Notes: a model not told the origin generated them from the sequence alone. A stretch of 64,000 nt of DNA from Candidatus Melainabacteria bacterium (GCA_016212515.1 JACRFZ010000072.1:23712-87711); one strand, 5' to 3'; positions 33,782 to 43,800 are shown, counted from the stretch's first letter. Translations and numbers: made by a program.

Positions 33782-35032
33782 CTACATTGTCGCGCCGCTT
33801 ATAGCGCTCGCCCGCGCCTTCAACTCCTGCCGGGGGCCTTCCTGCCCCAAGTAATACATGGTGTCTGCATAGCGTTGCAGAAAGGGCACCAGAGAGATGG
33901 AGTCTGGTCCGTAGTAGGCTTCAGCCAGTGACAGTGCCTTCTGCAAAAGTGGCACAGCCTCATCGTAACGTTTTTCAAGCACATAGAGATTGCCCAGGGC
34001 AAACGCAGCTCTGGCTTCGCTGCCGTTCTTAGAGGGTTCCTTCCAGAAATCCTGGGCCCTCAAATAGAGCTTTTCTGCTTCCTGATAGTTCTTTTGCTTG
34101 ATATAACACTTGGCCAGCTTATCGAGACGATTGTAGACCTGATAGTTCTCGGGCGGCAAAATTCTCTCTGTCGTCTCAAGGGCGTAACTATAGTACTGTT
34201 GGGCGCGATTTTCATCGTTGCGCTCCTCATAGACGGACGCCAGATTATCGAAACTATTTGCCAGAGATAAATGCTCTTTCCCCAGAACTGTCTCTTTCAC
34301 ATCAAGGGCACTGTTATAGCAGCGCTCTGCTAAATCAAGCTTACCTTTGCTGCGGAAATCGTTGCCGATGGCATCCACGGCAATAGCCCATTCGATTACC
34401 GGATTAACCATAGATTTAGCGGCAGAGCCGGCCCAACCGGTCAACGCTTCACCCTTCTTGAGCGTCACCGGTCCGCTCTTCGCCTCCCGGTAATCGTTGA
34501 TCTTGCCGTCGATGATGGCAAGCAACCTTTCTGCCAGACCATCCGCTTTCTCAGCTGTGCCGTAATTTAGATAGAACGACACCAGCGAACTCATAGCCGG
34601 AATCAGGGCCGGATTAACGGCCACAACATCACCCTGCGCCGCACCGCCGGCGCTGCCTGCGCCCAGATAGATCTCCCGAGCGTGCAATTCCTCTTCCAGG
34701 AGCGGCTGTGCTTCACTGAACCGCCCTCTCATGGTCAATAGCCGCCCATACTCGCCCAGGCTATCGGCAAAACGCTTGTCGCCCTCTCCAAAGACCGCGG
34801 CATCAATTACCGCCTGTTTGATCATACGCTCGCCGTCGCCATACCGCCCCGTGCGCAGGGCCTCTATGGCGCCGGAATATTGTTTGTGCCATTTTTCCTG
34901 CCGGGCGTCGATGGGCTCTGCGGCCTGTCCGGGATTAGAAGCTACCGCCAAAGCCAAAGTCAGCAAGAAGCTGAGGGCGCCAACCTTCAGGGGCTCCTGA
35001 AACGCTTTTACATGGTGCAATTTATCAGGCAT
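33782..35032 (-). CDS. Secreted TPR-repeat protein
   Basis: The product has a signal peptide (KVGALSFLLTLALAVASNPGQA, ending Ala-Glu-Pro) and then tetratricopeptide repeats of the kinesin light chain type: LGEYGRLLTMRGRFSEAQPL, NSFDNLASVYEERNDENRAQ, NRLDKLAKCYIKQKNYQEAE and FALGNLYVLEKRYDEAVPLL. Intervening helices are Ala-rich. Such proteins mediate protein contacts in the periplasm. ATG 35032 was preferred; TTG 35059 with GGACGG six bases upstream is also possible and would lengthen the n-region by nine residues. It follows the next upstream minus-strand gene by a short gap. Confidence 0.7.
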   Translation of the reverse strand: MPDKLHHVKAFQEPLKVGALSFLLTLALAVASNPGQAAEPIDARQEKWHKQYSGAIEALRTGRYGDGERMIKQAVIDAAVFGEGDKRFADSLGEYGRLLTMRGRFSEAQPLLEEELHAREIYLGAGSAGGAAQGDVVAVNPALIPAMSSLVSFYLNYGTAEKADGLAERLLAIIDGKINDYREAKSGPVTLKKGEALTGWAGSAAKSMVNPVIEWAIAVDAIGNDFRSKGKLDLAERCYNSALDVKETVLGKEHLSLANSFDNLASVYEERNDENRAQQYYSYALETTERILPPENYQVYNRLDKLAKCYIKQKNYQEAEKLYLRAQDFWKEPSKNGSEARAAFALGNLYVLEKRYDEAVPLLQKALSLAEAYYGPDSISLVPFLQRYADTMYYLGQEGPRQELKARASAISGATM

Positions 35033-35160
35033 TCTGGATATATCATTCACTCGGAACAATCGGAACCGTCCGCTGCAAACTTAGCAGCGCGCTATATATG
35101 GTACCAGCAAGTCAAGGTCGCTGGCTTAATTTAACCACTCCGTCAATCATACCGGTGAAT

Positions 35161-35994
35161 CTATTGCTTGGGCTTACCCCTGCCGGTTTTAGCCGGGGAG
35201 GTTTTCTTATCATCCACGTCATCCTCGTAAAGAGTGCCAAGAATGTCGGCGGCTGCCTCCAGGTCCTTTTGCTGCTCCAACAACTCCGACCAGCTAGCCG
35301 GTTTGAAACCCTGCGGATACTTCCAGGAGATATTGGCAGACGCAGTTTCTCCAATGCTCTTGGTCTTGATGACATTGAATTTGCTACCATCGGCACCTAA
35401 TAGGTTTTCCTCAAGCAGCACACCCTCTATATCCGGCATACCGTATACATATCGAGCCAGTTGCAGTTGCTCTGGGCCAAGTTTTATAGAATTGGATTCG
35501 ATCAAGTCCATATGCTTAAAAGTAGCGGAGGACCTTCCTCCAGAACGAAAGAAAGCCGCCGACTTAGAAGCATAGGAATCGAGAGGTGCCACCTCCAGAT
35601 TGATTTTGCGACAGCTTTTGCCAGCAAACTGAATAGGCACCGAACGGCTTTTCAGCACTACTATTTTTTCTTTGTTTATGGAATTACCCTTCCATTGTTC
35701 ACGAAGCTGAACCAAACCTTGATTGGTAGCCTTTTTGAAGACAACGAGCCTCCAGTCAGGAGCCATGCAGTAATAAATCAGCCCCTTGCGCGGCATATGG
35801 AACTGAATACCTCGATCGGATATATAAACAGTGGCGGGTCCATGGGCAGCGGTCACTTGCTCAATTTTTACTACACCCTTGCCGCCGGCCGATGCCGGAC
35901 CGGCAAAACCACTGCCGAAGCACAAAATAGCAGCTACTACCTTGAGCCCAAGCTTGAACGGCCAACTGGCGATATTGAACCTTGCCCTATTCAT
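35161..35994 (-). CDS. Secreted hypothetical protein
   Basis: The 277-residue protein starts with a signal peptide (LKVVAAILCFGSGFAGPASA, cleavage near residue 37). The mature part is beta-rich, with GPATVYISDRGIQFHMPRKG and DWRLVVFKKATNQGLVQLRE; it resembles a small secreted domain of unknown function. The C-terminus becomes helical and acidic (LLEQQKDLEAAADILGTLYE) and ends in a basic tail (TSPAKTGRGKPKQ). ATG 35994 has no strong ribosome site. No family is recognised. It lies 102 bases upstream of the TPR gene on the same strand and may be co-expressed with it. Confidence 0.6.
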   Translation of the reverse strand: MNRARFNIASWPFKLGLKVVAAILCFGSGFAGPASAGGKGVVKIEQVTAAHGPATVYISDRGIQFHMPRKGLIYYCMAPDWRLVVFKKATNQGLVQLREQWKGNSINKEKIVVLKSRSVPIQFAGKSCRKINLEVAPLDSYASKSAAFFRSGGRSSATFKHMDLIESNSIKLGPEQLQLARYVYGMPDIEGVLLEENLLGADGSKFNVIKTKSIGETASANISWKYPQGFKPASWSELLEQQKDLEAAADILGTLYEDDVDDKKTSPAKTGRGKPKQ

Positions 35995-36137
35995 TTAATC
36001 AGCGACAACCAATACCGGGGGTAATTCGAGTTTAGCACCTAAAGTTTCCGTCGCAGACCTTCTATGGGAGTAACGGAATTATTTCAATACCCGATATGCT
36101 TATAAACCTATTGGAGCTAGATTCAGGAGACAGGCAA

Positions 36138-37115
36138 GTGGCTGACCAGCAAATTGTAGTAATAGGGGCCGGCATCATCGGCTTGACCACAGCGCTGGTT
36201 CTACAGCAAGCCGGTCATAGAGTTCAGATCATTTCAGCCGAACTGCCCCTTGACACTACCTCGGTTGCCGCCGCAGCCTTCTGGTACCCTTCGGACAGTG
36301 AACCAAAAGAAGATGTATTACGCTGGGGTCTAAAGACACACCAGACATTCAAAGAACTGAAAGAAGAAGGGGTTGCCGGAATCACATACGAACGAGCACT
36401 GGAAGTTCATCCAGACCCGACATGGCATCCATGGTGGTTAAATGTGGTAGAAAACCCAAGAAAGGCAGACGCTACTGAATTGCCACCCCCTGTTGCCGGG
36501 GGCAGCGGATACTGGTTTGACACGCTGGTCGTCGATACAACGGTCATGCTCAAATGGTTGATGGAACAGTTCAGCGATGCCGGAGGCACCTTTGTTCAAC
36601 GGAAGTTGCAAGACCTCCTGGAGCTGTCCTCACAAGCAGAGATCATAGTCAACTGTTCCGGTGTCGGTGCCCGAGATCTGGTCGGTGATTCCGAACTCTA
36701 TGCCACCAGGGGGCAAACTTTAAAGATTCGGCGTAAGCCTGAACATCGCGCGGTCTGGGAAATGAGCACTAAGCCTCTGGTAACGCATATAATTCCCCGA
36801 GAGGCAGATACCGTTATTGGTGGCGTGTTTCAGGAGCACAATTATAGTCGCGTCGTCGATCCTCTAGACACCGAAGGAATACTTCAGCGCTGTCGAAATT
36901 TGCAACCGACACTTGGAAGTCTTAGCGATTCGGACATCCTGAGCGTGTCTGTGGGTCTCCGGCCCACTCGCGCGCGACTGCGGCTGGAGGCGGAAAAACT
37001 AGTTTCAGGCTCCTATGTGATTCACAATTATGGGCACGGCAGTTGTGGCTGGAGTTTATCTTGGGGTTGCGCCGAGGCCGTCCGGGAACAAGTTCAGGGC
37101 ATGCGGCCTTTGTAG
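36138..37115 (+). CDS. FAD-dependent D-amino-acid oxidase-like protein
   Basis: DAAO-family enzymes use FAD to oxidise D-amino acids or related amines. The 325-residue product opens with the Rossmann dinucleotide motif QIVVIGAGIIGLTTALVLQQ and has the C-terminal DAAO signature VIHNYGHGSCGWSLSWGCA, where the Tyr-Gly-His-Gly segment and Arg of VGLRPTRARLRLE sit over the flavin. Middle motifs (AAAFWYPSDSE, IVNCSGVGARDLVGD) also fit. GTG 36138 was chosen because AGGAGA stands seven bases upstream; the frame opens 42 bases earlier. Length matches the family. Neighbours give no pathway context. Confidence 0.85.
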   Translation: MADQQIVVIGAGIIGLTTALVLQQAGHRVQIISAELPLDTTSVAAAAFWYPSDSEPKEDVLRWGLKTHQTFKELKEEGVAGITYERALEVHPDPTWHPWWLNVVENPRKADATELPPPVAGGSGYWFDTLVVDTTVMLKWLMEQFSDAGGTFVQRKLQDLLELSSQAEIIVNCSGVGARDLVGDSELYATRGQTLKIRRKPEHRAVWEMSTKPLVTHIIPREADTVIGGVFQEHNYSRVVDPLDTEGILQRCRNLQPTLGSLSDSDILSVSVGLRPTRARLRLEAEKLVSGSYVIHNYGHGSCGWSLSWGCAEAVREQVQGMRPL

Positions 37116-37234
37116 TTGGAGGCGAGAGTATATGGGCACTCTGTAGCTGCATTTCTATAATACACAGCCAGGAGCCTCAATATAGTAAACACACGTGTAC
37201 TGCCTTTTAGGAATTGCGGAGCATAAAGTTCGAT

Positions 37235-37678
37235 ATGGAGATTGAAAACCCACTAGAGAAGATATTGAGACGTTGCGCAAGGCATGGCGACGTGAATGAT
37301 CCAGCAACGCCCAGACCGATGTTGACGCTGGAAGAATTCTTCGAAGGCAATGAAGTCGGGAATATCCTGGTGAATCTAGATCCCGCGCCTGAACCCCGGG
37401 AGGTGTATGCAACTTACAAGGCAATCAGGAACCGCCCGGATGTGGCTGATGTGCGGGTCGAGATAACACAGGTTGATGTCTACAATGACGGCACCAAGGA
37501 GTGGCCATTCTCTGACAGTCTGTGGGTAGTCACCAGCGCCAGCCCTGATCAGGTAATGTCATGGTTCAACGCTGATTTGGCACCGGATGAAGTTCATCAG
37601 GGCTGGAGTTCGGACCGAACCCTTGAGCCGGTGGAGGTGCCTGAAGGAATGCATCCGATTCTTTGCTGGTACGATTGA
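37235..37678 (+). CDS. Hypothetical protein, soluble
   Basis: The 147-residue product is acidic and has no signal or membrane segment. Recognisable features are a helical start (ENPLEKILRRCARHGDVNDP), a strand-rich core (DVRVEITQVDVYNDGTKEWP; SLWVVTSASPDQVMSWFNAD) and a Trp/Tyr-ending C-terminus (PILCWYD). I know no family for it. The frame also offers TTG 37214; ATG 37235, with GGAG 13 bases upstream, is preferred. It stands between the oxidase and a secreted protein on the same strand. Confidence 0.6.
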   Translation: MEIENPLEKILRRCARHGDVNDPATPRPMLTLEEFFEGNEVGNILVNLDPAPEPREVYATYKAIRNRPDVADVRVEITQVDVYNDGTKEWPFSDSLWVVTSASPDQVMSWFNADLAPDEVHQGWSSDRTLEPVEVPEGMHPILCWYD

Positions 37679-37779
37679 CCAAATCGGATTGCTCTCCATA
37701 GAATTCAAATCCCACCTTGTTCCTAATTTGTCGGCCAAGCGGGTATGCCATCATGTCCCGGCACAATCAGGAAAGAACG

Positions 37780-38256
37780 ATGCTTAGCAGACTCCTCAAG
37801 ATTTTAATAGTTTGTCTGACATTCAGTGCAATCGGCAGCGCGGCAATTGCCGACGAAGATAAGCAGGTTAAGCCAATTCATTTCACCAAAGAACAACAAG
37901 AGCAGTACTTTCCTGTCTACGACAAACCCGAGGTCAATATCCTACGCAAGGTCCTCAATGCCTACCTTGCCGGTAAGAGCAAAGCCGAAGAAACCCAAGA
38001 ACTGGATAAATTCAGCAAAGACTACTACAGAAGCAAATTCGTGGTCATGTCGGTGGATCCCGGTGTCTTCGGCGGAACCTTTTTAACCATAATGTTTCAA
38101 GACAAACAGGACAAAATCTTTACTGCATGGATCTATTCAACGCCTCAAGGACCGGGAGTCAAAAGTTTCGACCTATCAAAATTCGATGACGAACAGGTCA
38201 AAAACTTCCAGATCCGCTACAAGGAAATGCTTGAAGATAAGGTACACTGCCTCTAG
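37780..38256 (+). CDS. Small secreted hypothetical protein
   Basis: The 158-residue protein has a signal peptide (LLKILIVCLTFSAIGSAAIA, cut near residue 23) and a mature domain of about 135 residues: FTKEQQEQYFPVYDKPEVNI, LRKVLNAYLAGKSKAEETQE and VVMSVDPGVFGGTFLTIMFQ. AGGAAAG precedes ATG 37780. In-frame ATG 37753 is an alternative with an unlikely leader. Function unknown; periplasmic or extracellular location likely. The following secreted gene starts 72 bases later and could be co-transcribed. Confidence 0.6.
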   Translation: MLSRLLKILIVCLTFSAIGSAAIADEDKQVKPIHFTKEQQEQYFPVYDKPEVNILRKVLNAYLAGKSKAEETQELDKFSKDYYRSKFVVMSVDPGVFGGTFLTIMFQDKQDKIFTAWIYSTPQGPGVKSFDLSKFDDEQVKNFQIRYKEMLEDKVHCL

Positions 38257-38328
38257 GTTGGCGCACAGGCTATAACTCACGCTCACTTTGTGCAAGAATT
38301 CATTCAAACCAGTAGGGAGCCTGTCGAA

Positions 38329-38991
38329 ATGCCCGGTATCAATTCAACAATCAGGTTGAATGTCCTATGTTCTCTTCTGGCAGCAGTGTTTTTTAGCAAT
38401 TCAGTTTTTGCGAAAGACGCACTCAATTTCTCCAGAATCGATCAACAACTGCCTTCCCCAGACGGATTGTATGTGATTAGAAACCTGGTTACCCCCACAA
38501 ACAAGAATTCAGACTTGCTTTATGTAGAGACTCCAGATGCACTGGTATTTACTACGAAGAACGCCAGAACCAAGGGAAAAGCACTTCTCAAATATCATAG
38601 AAATGTGGATGTATTTTGGGCTCCCGACAGCAAGTCATTCGTTGTCAACGACTGGAGAAGGAACAATTTTTGCGATGGACTCCTTTACAGCGTTGGTAGC
38701 CTACACAAGCCAACTTCGCTAAGACAGAACCTCCTTGCTTCGGGTATTTCAGCGGAAGAAAGAGCCCTAATATCTAATGAAGAATACAGCTATGTCTTTG
38801 TAGATCAGTGGAATAAACCAACAGAATTAGCCATCAAAGCATCTGGGCACTATTTCTTGAAGAACAAAACCGTGACCTACACGATTCACTATCTCTGGGA
38901 TATGAAGTCAAAAAGTTGGAAACGGCTCAAGAGGGAGTCCAGGGAAAATCTAGAAAGAGGGGTGCCTAACATGGCACATTTTGGAGCTTAA
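38329..38991 (+). CDS. Secreted hypothetical protein
   Basis: The 220-residue protein begins with a signal peptide (LNVLCSLLAAVFFSNSVFA, cut near residue 28). The mature domain has alternating strands and loops: LPSPDGLYVIRNLVTPTNKN, KYHRNVDVFWAPDSKSFVVN and AIKASGHYFLKNKTVTYTIH, which look like blades of a small beta-propeller-like or WD-type fragment, though the resemblance is weak. GGGAG lies upstream of ATG 38329. It is convergent with the AttH-like gene 14 bases away. Function unknown. Confidence 0.6.
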   Translation: MPGINSTIRLNVLCSLLAAVFFSNSVFAKDALNFSRIDQQLPSPDGLYVIRNLVTPTNKNSDLLYVETPDALVFTTKNARTKGKALLKYHRNVDVFWAPDSKSFVVNDWRRNNFCDGLLYSVGSLHKPTSLRQNLLASGISAEERALISNEEYSYVFVDQWNKPTELAIKASGHYFLKNKTVTYTIHYLWDMKSKSWKRLKRESRENLERGVPNMAHFGA

Positions 38992-39005
38992 CGTGCGTTT
39001 TTCTC

Positions 39006-40349
39006 CTATAGCTTCTTACTGAATTTCTCCGAATAGCCGGTCATTTCCACATAACCGTTACCGGATGGCTTAGCTTCCGCTCCTTCCAGCACATCCACGG
39101 CACCCTCCCAGTAGGAGACACCGGTTGAGCGTTCGGTGGTCAACTCCTGGTCCTTCAAGAGCGGCACCAGGGTCAATTGCAACTTCTCCTTCGGCACCGA
39201 GATCTTCCAGCCCATGGGATAAATGCCCTTAGTTTTAGGCGACGTCCAGGTACTAACCTTCTCAATTTTAAAATCAGCCAGGTCCAGGTGCCGGCTTGAA
39301 CCGTCGGGAAGCACATAGGTGCCGCTGGACTGTTTTTCAAAGCTGCCGTCTTCTCTGCGCATCACATAGAGCATAAGTTCGCGGTTACCAGCCAGTTGTA
39401 TGGAAAACCAATCCCAACCGGTCTGCTCACTGGTGAGCTGGTTGGAGCCAAACTCATGGTCCATCCATGCCAGACCAGAAACTTCTATGGGTTTATCCTT
39501 CTGGAAGAGCAGACCTTCCGCCTGCAACCGACTCATCGAATAGTAGTGGGAGGCACAACCTGCACAGGAAGCCTTCTGGCTGACGCCGTTTTTGCCATGC
39601 ACCACCGGCGGTTTGGTAGGGGTCAAAAGAAGATAGATACCATAATCTCTGGCATCAGCCTTGAGCACGTACTTTTCACCAAGCTTAGCAACAGACCAGC
39701 CCTCGTTATGAACGAAATAGGCATCTTGCCTGGCATCGGCAAACTTTAAGCCCTTGCGGTTCAGTTTCTCATAGTACCTGAAAGTTTTGCCGCTTTCATC
39801 GGTCACAGCAAAGTGAGCCAGGTAAAAATTATCAAGTTTCCAGGGCGAGGGTTTAGATGAACCTGCTTTGGCAATATCCGCTTTAGCTGAATCAGCTTTG
39901 GCAGCATCAACCTTCTCAGCCCCTTGCTTGTAGTCCGAACCTGTGCGGAAGAAGGTCAGCTCAAAGCCAAAGCGACGACCGTCCCTGGCCTTCAAGTGCC
40001 CGGTGTAATACCACCATTCGGTTTTGAAGTCATCATGACTGAAATGGTCCTGCGGGAATTTGTACTTGTAGCCGGGCAGCGCCTTCCTGTAAACCGTGGT
40101 GTTGGGAGCCTGATCGCCGTAAGCAGCGGGAGCGGAAGCAAAGGCAGAAAAGAGCAAAAGAAAGCAAGCAGCAAGATTCATATAAACCGATAGACCGCGC
40201 CCTCCAACTGCCCGGGGAATTCCGGCATGGCATTGGAGAGAGCTGTGCTTCGACGCTCTTTTTCGTGTATCGGACATTGAAGTCGGTCTACTCATGTTTT
40301 CACTCATTACCTTAGAGATAAGTCTCAATACAAAAATATTCTTACTCAT
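39006..40349 (-). CDS. AttH/CrtC-like lipocalin-domain protein (secreted)
   Basis: The protein belongs to the CrtC/AttH fold, shown by HFSHDDFKTEWWYYTGHLKA, RDGRRFGFELTFFR, the DFNYLAHFAVTDE-like stretch DNFYLAHFAVTDESGKTFRY, and LAWMDHEFGSNQLTSEQTGW. In AttEFGH clusters this protein is the secreted partner of an FtsX-like ABC exporter; CrtC itself hydrates carotenoids. The 447-residue frame starts ATG 40349, overlapping the permease stop by eight bases (ATGAGTAA). The hydrophobic export signal (MNLAACFLLLFSAFASAPAA) only begins at residue 57, so an internal start is possible. Which ligand it handles is unknown. Confidence 0.8.
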   Translation of the reverse strand: MSKNIFVLRLISKVMSENMSRPTSMSDTRKRASKHSSLQCHAGIPRAVGGRGLSVYMNLAACFLLLFSAFASAPAAYGDQAPNTTVYRKALPGYKYKFPQDHFSHDDFKTEWWYYTGHLKARDGRRFGFELTFFRTGSDYKQGAEKVDAAKADSAKADIAKAGSSKPSPWKLDNFYLAHFAVTDESGKTFRYYEKLNRKGLKFADARQDAYFVHNEGWSVAKLGEKYVLKADARDYGIYLLLTPTKPPVVHGKNGVSQKASCAGCASHYYSMSRLQAEGLLFQKDKPIEVSGLAWMDHEFGSNQLTSEQTGWDWFSIQLAGNRELMLYVMRREDGSFEKQSSGTYVLPDGSSRHLDLADFKIEKVSTWTSPKTKGIYPMGWKISVPKEKLQLTLVPLLKDQELTTERSTGVSYWEGAVDVLEGAEAKPSGNGYVEMTGYSEKFSKKL

Positions 40350-43014
40350 CGCGAATCACCGCCGGAGCCAGGGTAGAAGCCGCCAGTCTGGCCGGCAGGC
40401 AGGCTGATGCCACCGCCGTTGCCACCACCAGGATGGAGGACTGCACTATGAAATCGTAAGGAATTGAATACTGGACGCTCCAGCCGAAGGACTGCTTGTT
40501 AATTACATGGGTAAGCAAAAGGGAAAGAATGTAACCCAGACCCAGCCCGCCAATATTGCCCACCGTGGCAAGAATAGCTGCCTGTGTGTAAACAATGGCT
40601 GCCAACTGCGAGCGCCCCGCCCCCAGGTAGCGAAGGATGGCGAATTCGCGTTTAGATTCGATGGTGAGGGCGAAAAGGGCATTCATAACCGAAAGCATCG
40701 ACACGATGACGGCTATGGTGTGCAATGCGTAAGTGATGGCAAAGGTGCGATCGAAAATGACGATGGCTTGCTTGCGCAATTCCATGGTGCTGTTGATGGC
40801 CAGCCTGGCACCGGATAACCTGGACATAAGCTCGCTTTTGACGGCGGCCAGGTCCGCACCGGGTTGAAGATAAATTGCCACATTGGAAACTGTGGAGTCT
40901 TTATAGAGGTTCTTATAAACATCTCTGGGAATGATTATGTAGCCAAGGTCGGATGCGTAATCGTAGTAGATATCTTCAACTGTGAATGTCTCGCTGACGC
41001 CGCCCACATCAAGTTTGAGGACGTCGCCCTTTTTGAGTTTGCGGCGCACCGCAAAAGGTTCGGAAATTATGGCGCGGCTGCCGCTCATACGATTGCAGAC
41101 CGCTTCATTGGTCTCACCGGAAAGGAAGAGCTGATTGCCGTATTTGGCTAGCACATCAAAGTCGGCAGCAGCAAGAAAGACAGGCATACCTTCATATATT
41201 ATGCGACGGTCCACAAAGCCCTCAGCCGCAGCCACCCCCTTCACGGCAGCGCACTCTTTCACAACCGATTCAGGCAGACGAGCACCCTTATTGCCGGCAG
41301 CCCGCGCCTGGGATTGCATCCACAAATCTGCCTGAAAGCTCTGGTCGATCCACTGGGTGACGGTCTTTCGAAAGCTGGAAATCATTATGGCCAGGCTAAT
41401 CATCATGGCAATGCCGATCATCAAGGAAGCGCAAGCCACGGCAGTGCGGCTCAAGGTGCCGCTCAAACTGGAGGCGGCCACACGGCCCTTGGCCCCCATA
41501 AAATGACCGAGTAGCCGGGATAGGCCTGGCAACAAACGTGAAAGAGCAAGCGGCATGAGCAGGGAAGCCCCCACGATAGCGAGCAAGGCAGCCAGATAAC
41601 CAAAGAAGGGGAAATCGAGAACGGGTCCCTGCAAACTCGACAAGTAACAAAGTGCCAGGCAAACTAGGCCCATAATAAAGAGCGGCAGGGCCATAAATCG
41701 CAAGCGGCTTTCAAAAGAAGCTCGCTTGGTGGCTTCGGCAGGAGCGACGGTGGTTGATTCAAGCAGCGGCGGCAAGGCGGCAGTGAGAGTCAGACCCATG
41801 CCGATGGCCGCCGCCAACAGATACTGTTCGGGTGCCGGGCTGACTTTCTCCAGGGGTACTTTGAAATAGAAATACTGGAAAGTCTGCGCCACGGCAGCCA
41901 GTGCCCCCTGGGCCAGGAAGCCACCCAAAACGACTCCGCAGGTGGTGCCTAATCCGCCAATGAATATTGTCTCCCAGAGAAACATATTGAGGATGGTAGA
42001 CCTCTTCACACCCAGCGCACGCATCACCCCAATTTCCGGTCGCCGCCTCAAAACCGTGATGGTCATGGTGTTATAGATGAGAAACATGCCCACCATGAGC
42101 GCGATGAGAGTGAGAGCCAGTAGGTTGTACTCGAAAGAGCGGGTCATTTTCTCGGCTTGATTGGAGCGGGTCTCCGGAGTGCCGATCATGATATCGGAAG
42201 GCATTATCTGCCTTAGTTTCTCCGACACCGCCCGGTATACCTGATCATCGTCGGAACGGCTGCCTGAGTCGGAGTCGCCGGTATTCTCCTTACCGCTCCC
42301 CACGATCATGTCCACACGAGACACCCTCCCCTCAAGGCCGGTCAAGACCTGGGCTAGAGGCATATCCGCCACAATCAGATTGCCTGAGTATGCACCACCC
42401 AGTCCCGACTTGGACATCACTCCCGCTACATTGAGGATGCGTTCACCTTCCGGCAGAAGGCAGGTGAAGGTTGAGCCTTTCTTCAGATGCAAGCGCTCAG
42501 CCAGAGAGGCGCCTACAAGCACCGAATCAGGAGCAAAGACCGAAGACTCCACGGCACTGGCACTACCGGAAGCATCGCCGGAAGTACTAGCGGCAGCATC
42601 GCCGGAGCCTCCGTCATCAGATTCTTCGTAGCGCTTAAACTCGGGGTCGGCAAGCATGTCTATGCCGATAATCTGAATTACCTCGTCCTGGCCGGAAGCG
42701 CCCTTAACAACCAGATGCTCATCGATGATGGAGGTCCATTTGACACCCACCCCTCCCAGGAAGCTTAGATCCTCCAGCAGGCCTTCATCCATGCTACCGG
42801 CTGAGAGCGGCAGAAGTTCAAGATTGGCCTTGCCGGCGACCTGCGCAACCGTCTGCCGGAAGCGTGCCAGGGCGGTATCATTGGCGATGCTGATAGCGAG
42901 GAAGACAGCCACACCAAGGGCGATACCGGCCACAGTCAAGAAAGTGCGCACCAAATTGCGCCTGATATCTCTCAGTACAAAGTTTTTGAACAGCCTGAGA
43001 GAAAAACCAACCAT
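40342..43014 (-). CDS. ABC exporter permease with two FtsX-type domains
   Basis: An 890-residue fused permease. The first half starts with a MacB/LolC-like N-terminus (NFVLRDIRRNLVRTFLTVAG), a periplasmic domain, and a membrane block around residues 300-440 (LLALTLIALMVGMFLIYNTM; FLWETIFIGGLGTTCGVVLG). A second copy follows: LSGTLSRTAVACASLMIGIA near 540, another periplasmic domain, and IAVIVSMLSVMNALFALTIE to the end. AttF and AttG are separate in some clusters; here they appear fused. A Ser/Gly/Ala/Asp-rich insert lies near 135-160. It begins three bases after the ATPase stop and overlaps the AttH-like start, so the three form one operon. Confidence 0.9.
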   Translation of the reverse strand: MVGFSLRLFKNFVLRDIRRNLVRTFLTVAGIALGVAVFLAISIANDTALARFRQTVAQVAGKANLELLPLSAGSMDEGLLEDLSFLGGVGVKWTSIIDEHLVVKGASGQDEVIQIIGIDMLADPEFKRYEESDDGGSGDAAASTSGDASGSASAVESSVFAPDSVLVGASLAERLHLKKGSTFTCLLPEGERILNVAGVMSKSGLGGAYSGNLIVADMPLAQVLTGLEGRVSRVDMIVGSGKENTGDSDSGSRSDDDQVYRAVSEKLRQIMPSDIMIGTPETRSNQAEKMTRSFEYNLLALTLIALMVGMFLIYNTMTITVLRRRPEIGVMRALGVKRSTILNMFLWETIFIGGLGTTCGVVLGGFLAQGALAAVAQTFQYFYFKVPLEKVSPAPEQYLLAAAIGMGLTLTAALPPLLESTTVAPAEATKRASFESRLRFMALPLFIMGLVCLALCYLSSLQGPVLDFPFFGYLAALLAIVGASLLMPLALSRLLPGLSRLLGHFMGAKGRVAASSLSGTLSRTAVACASLMIGIAMMISLAIMISSFRKTVTQWIDQSFQADLWMQSQARAAGNKGARLPESVVKECAAVKGVAAAEGFVDRRIIYEGMPVFLAAADFDVLAKYGNQLFLSGETNEAVCNRMSGSRAIISEPFAVRRKLKKGDVLKLDVGGVSETFTVEDIYYDYASDLGYIIIPRDVYKNLYKDSTVSNVAIYLQPGADLAAVKSELMSRLSGARLAINSTMELRKQAIVIFDRTFAITYALHTIAVIVSMLSVMNALFALTIESKREFAILRYLGAGRSQLAAIVYTQAAILATVGNIGGLGLGYILSLLLTHVINKQSFGWSVQYSIPYDFIVQSSILVVATAVASACLPARLAASTLAPAVIRDE

Positions 43015-43017
43015 GGC

Positions 43018-43800
43018 TCAATCCGACCCGGCTCTGCTAATGCTCTGGCTGACGATGGCGCCATCTTTCATTAATATCAGACTGTCCCCACAGCTACCGG
43101 CTTCCTGAGAATGAGTAGCCATGACGATGGTCTGTCCCAGGTCGGAATTGAGTTCTTTCAAAAGATCGAGCACCATGGTGCCGTTGGCGGAGTCTAAATT
43201 GCCGGTGGGCTCATCGGCCACCAGAAGACGGGGACTGTGCACCAGGGCTCGGGCAATGGCCACCCTTTGCATTTCTCCACCGGAAAGCTGGGCCGGGAAG
43301 AAATCTATTCTATTTTGCATGCCCACCCGCTCAAGCATCTCCAGCACCTTAGCCCGGCGCGCTTTGTGACTGAGATTGGTGGTCAATTCAAGGGGCAGGG
43401 ACACATTTTCTTCCACGGTCAAAGTGGAAAGCAGATTGAAAAACTGAAAGACAAATCCGATTTTCTCACCCCTGATGCGGGTAACTTCCTCATCTTTGAG
43501 AGCACTCATGTCAATACCGTCGAAGACCACCGAGCCGGAAGAGGGACTATCCAGACCGGCAATAATGTTGAGCAGGGTGCTTTTACCGCATCCACTCTGC
43601 CCCATCAAGCAAGCAAAGCTACCCTTGCGCACCACCAGGTTGACATGCTTGAGGGCCTGCACCTGATGCTCGCCGTATGTCTTGGCGACATCTTTTAGTT
43701 CAAGAAGATTTTCGTTTCCGGACACGATGACCCCGAGGCTGCAGACATTAGAGGAAGCACGCGTCAAGAGTATAGCGGCATTTAAGCCGGGCAGAACCAC
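43018..43800 (-). CDS. ABC exporter ATP-binding protein, LolD/MacB-like
   Basis: All nucleotide-binding motifs are present: Walker [11 protein letters not shown]-loop [12 protein letters not shown], signature [15 protein letters not shown], Walker [16 protein letters not shown] and the His switch ATHSQEAG. The LolD/MacB subgroup is shown by the FQFFNLL and EPTGNLDS features. It powers the two-FtsX permease downstream. The frame opens at 43800, but the first 25 residues look unlike the family; GTG 43725, giving a start just before [14 protein letters not shown], is more likely. The helicase gene diverges on the other strand. Confidence 0.9.
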   Translation of the reverse strand: MVLPGLNAAILLTRASSNVCSLGVIVSGNENLLELKDVAKTYGEHQVQALKHVNLVVRKGSFACLMGQSGCGKSTLLNIIAGLDSPSSGSVVFDGIDMSALKDEEVTRIRGEKIGFVFQFFNLLSTLTVEENVSLPLELTTNLSHKARRAKVLEMLERVGMQNRIDFFPAQLSGGEMQRVAIARALVHSPRLLVADEPTGNLDSANGTMVLDLLKELNSDLGQTIVMATHSQEAGSCGDSLILMKDGAIVSQSISRAGSD

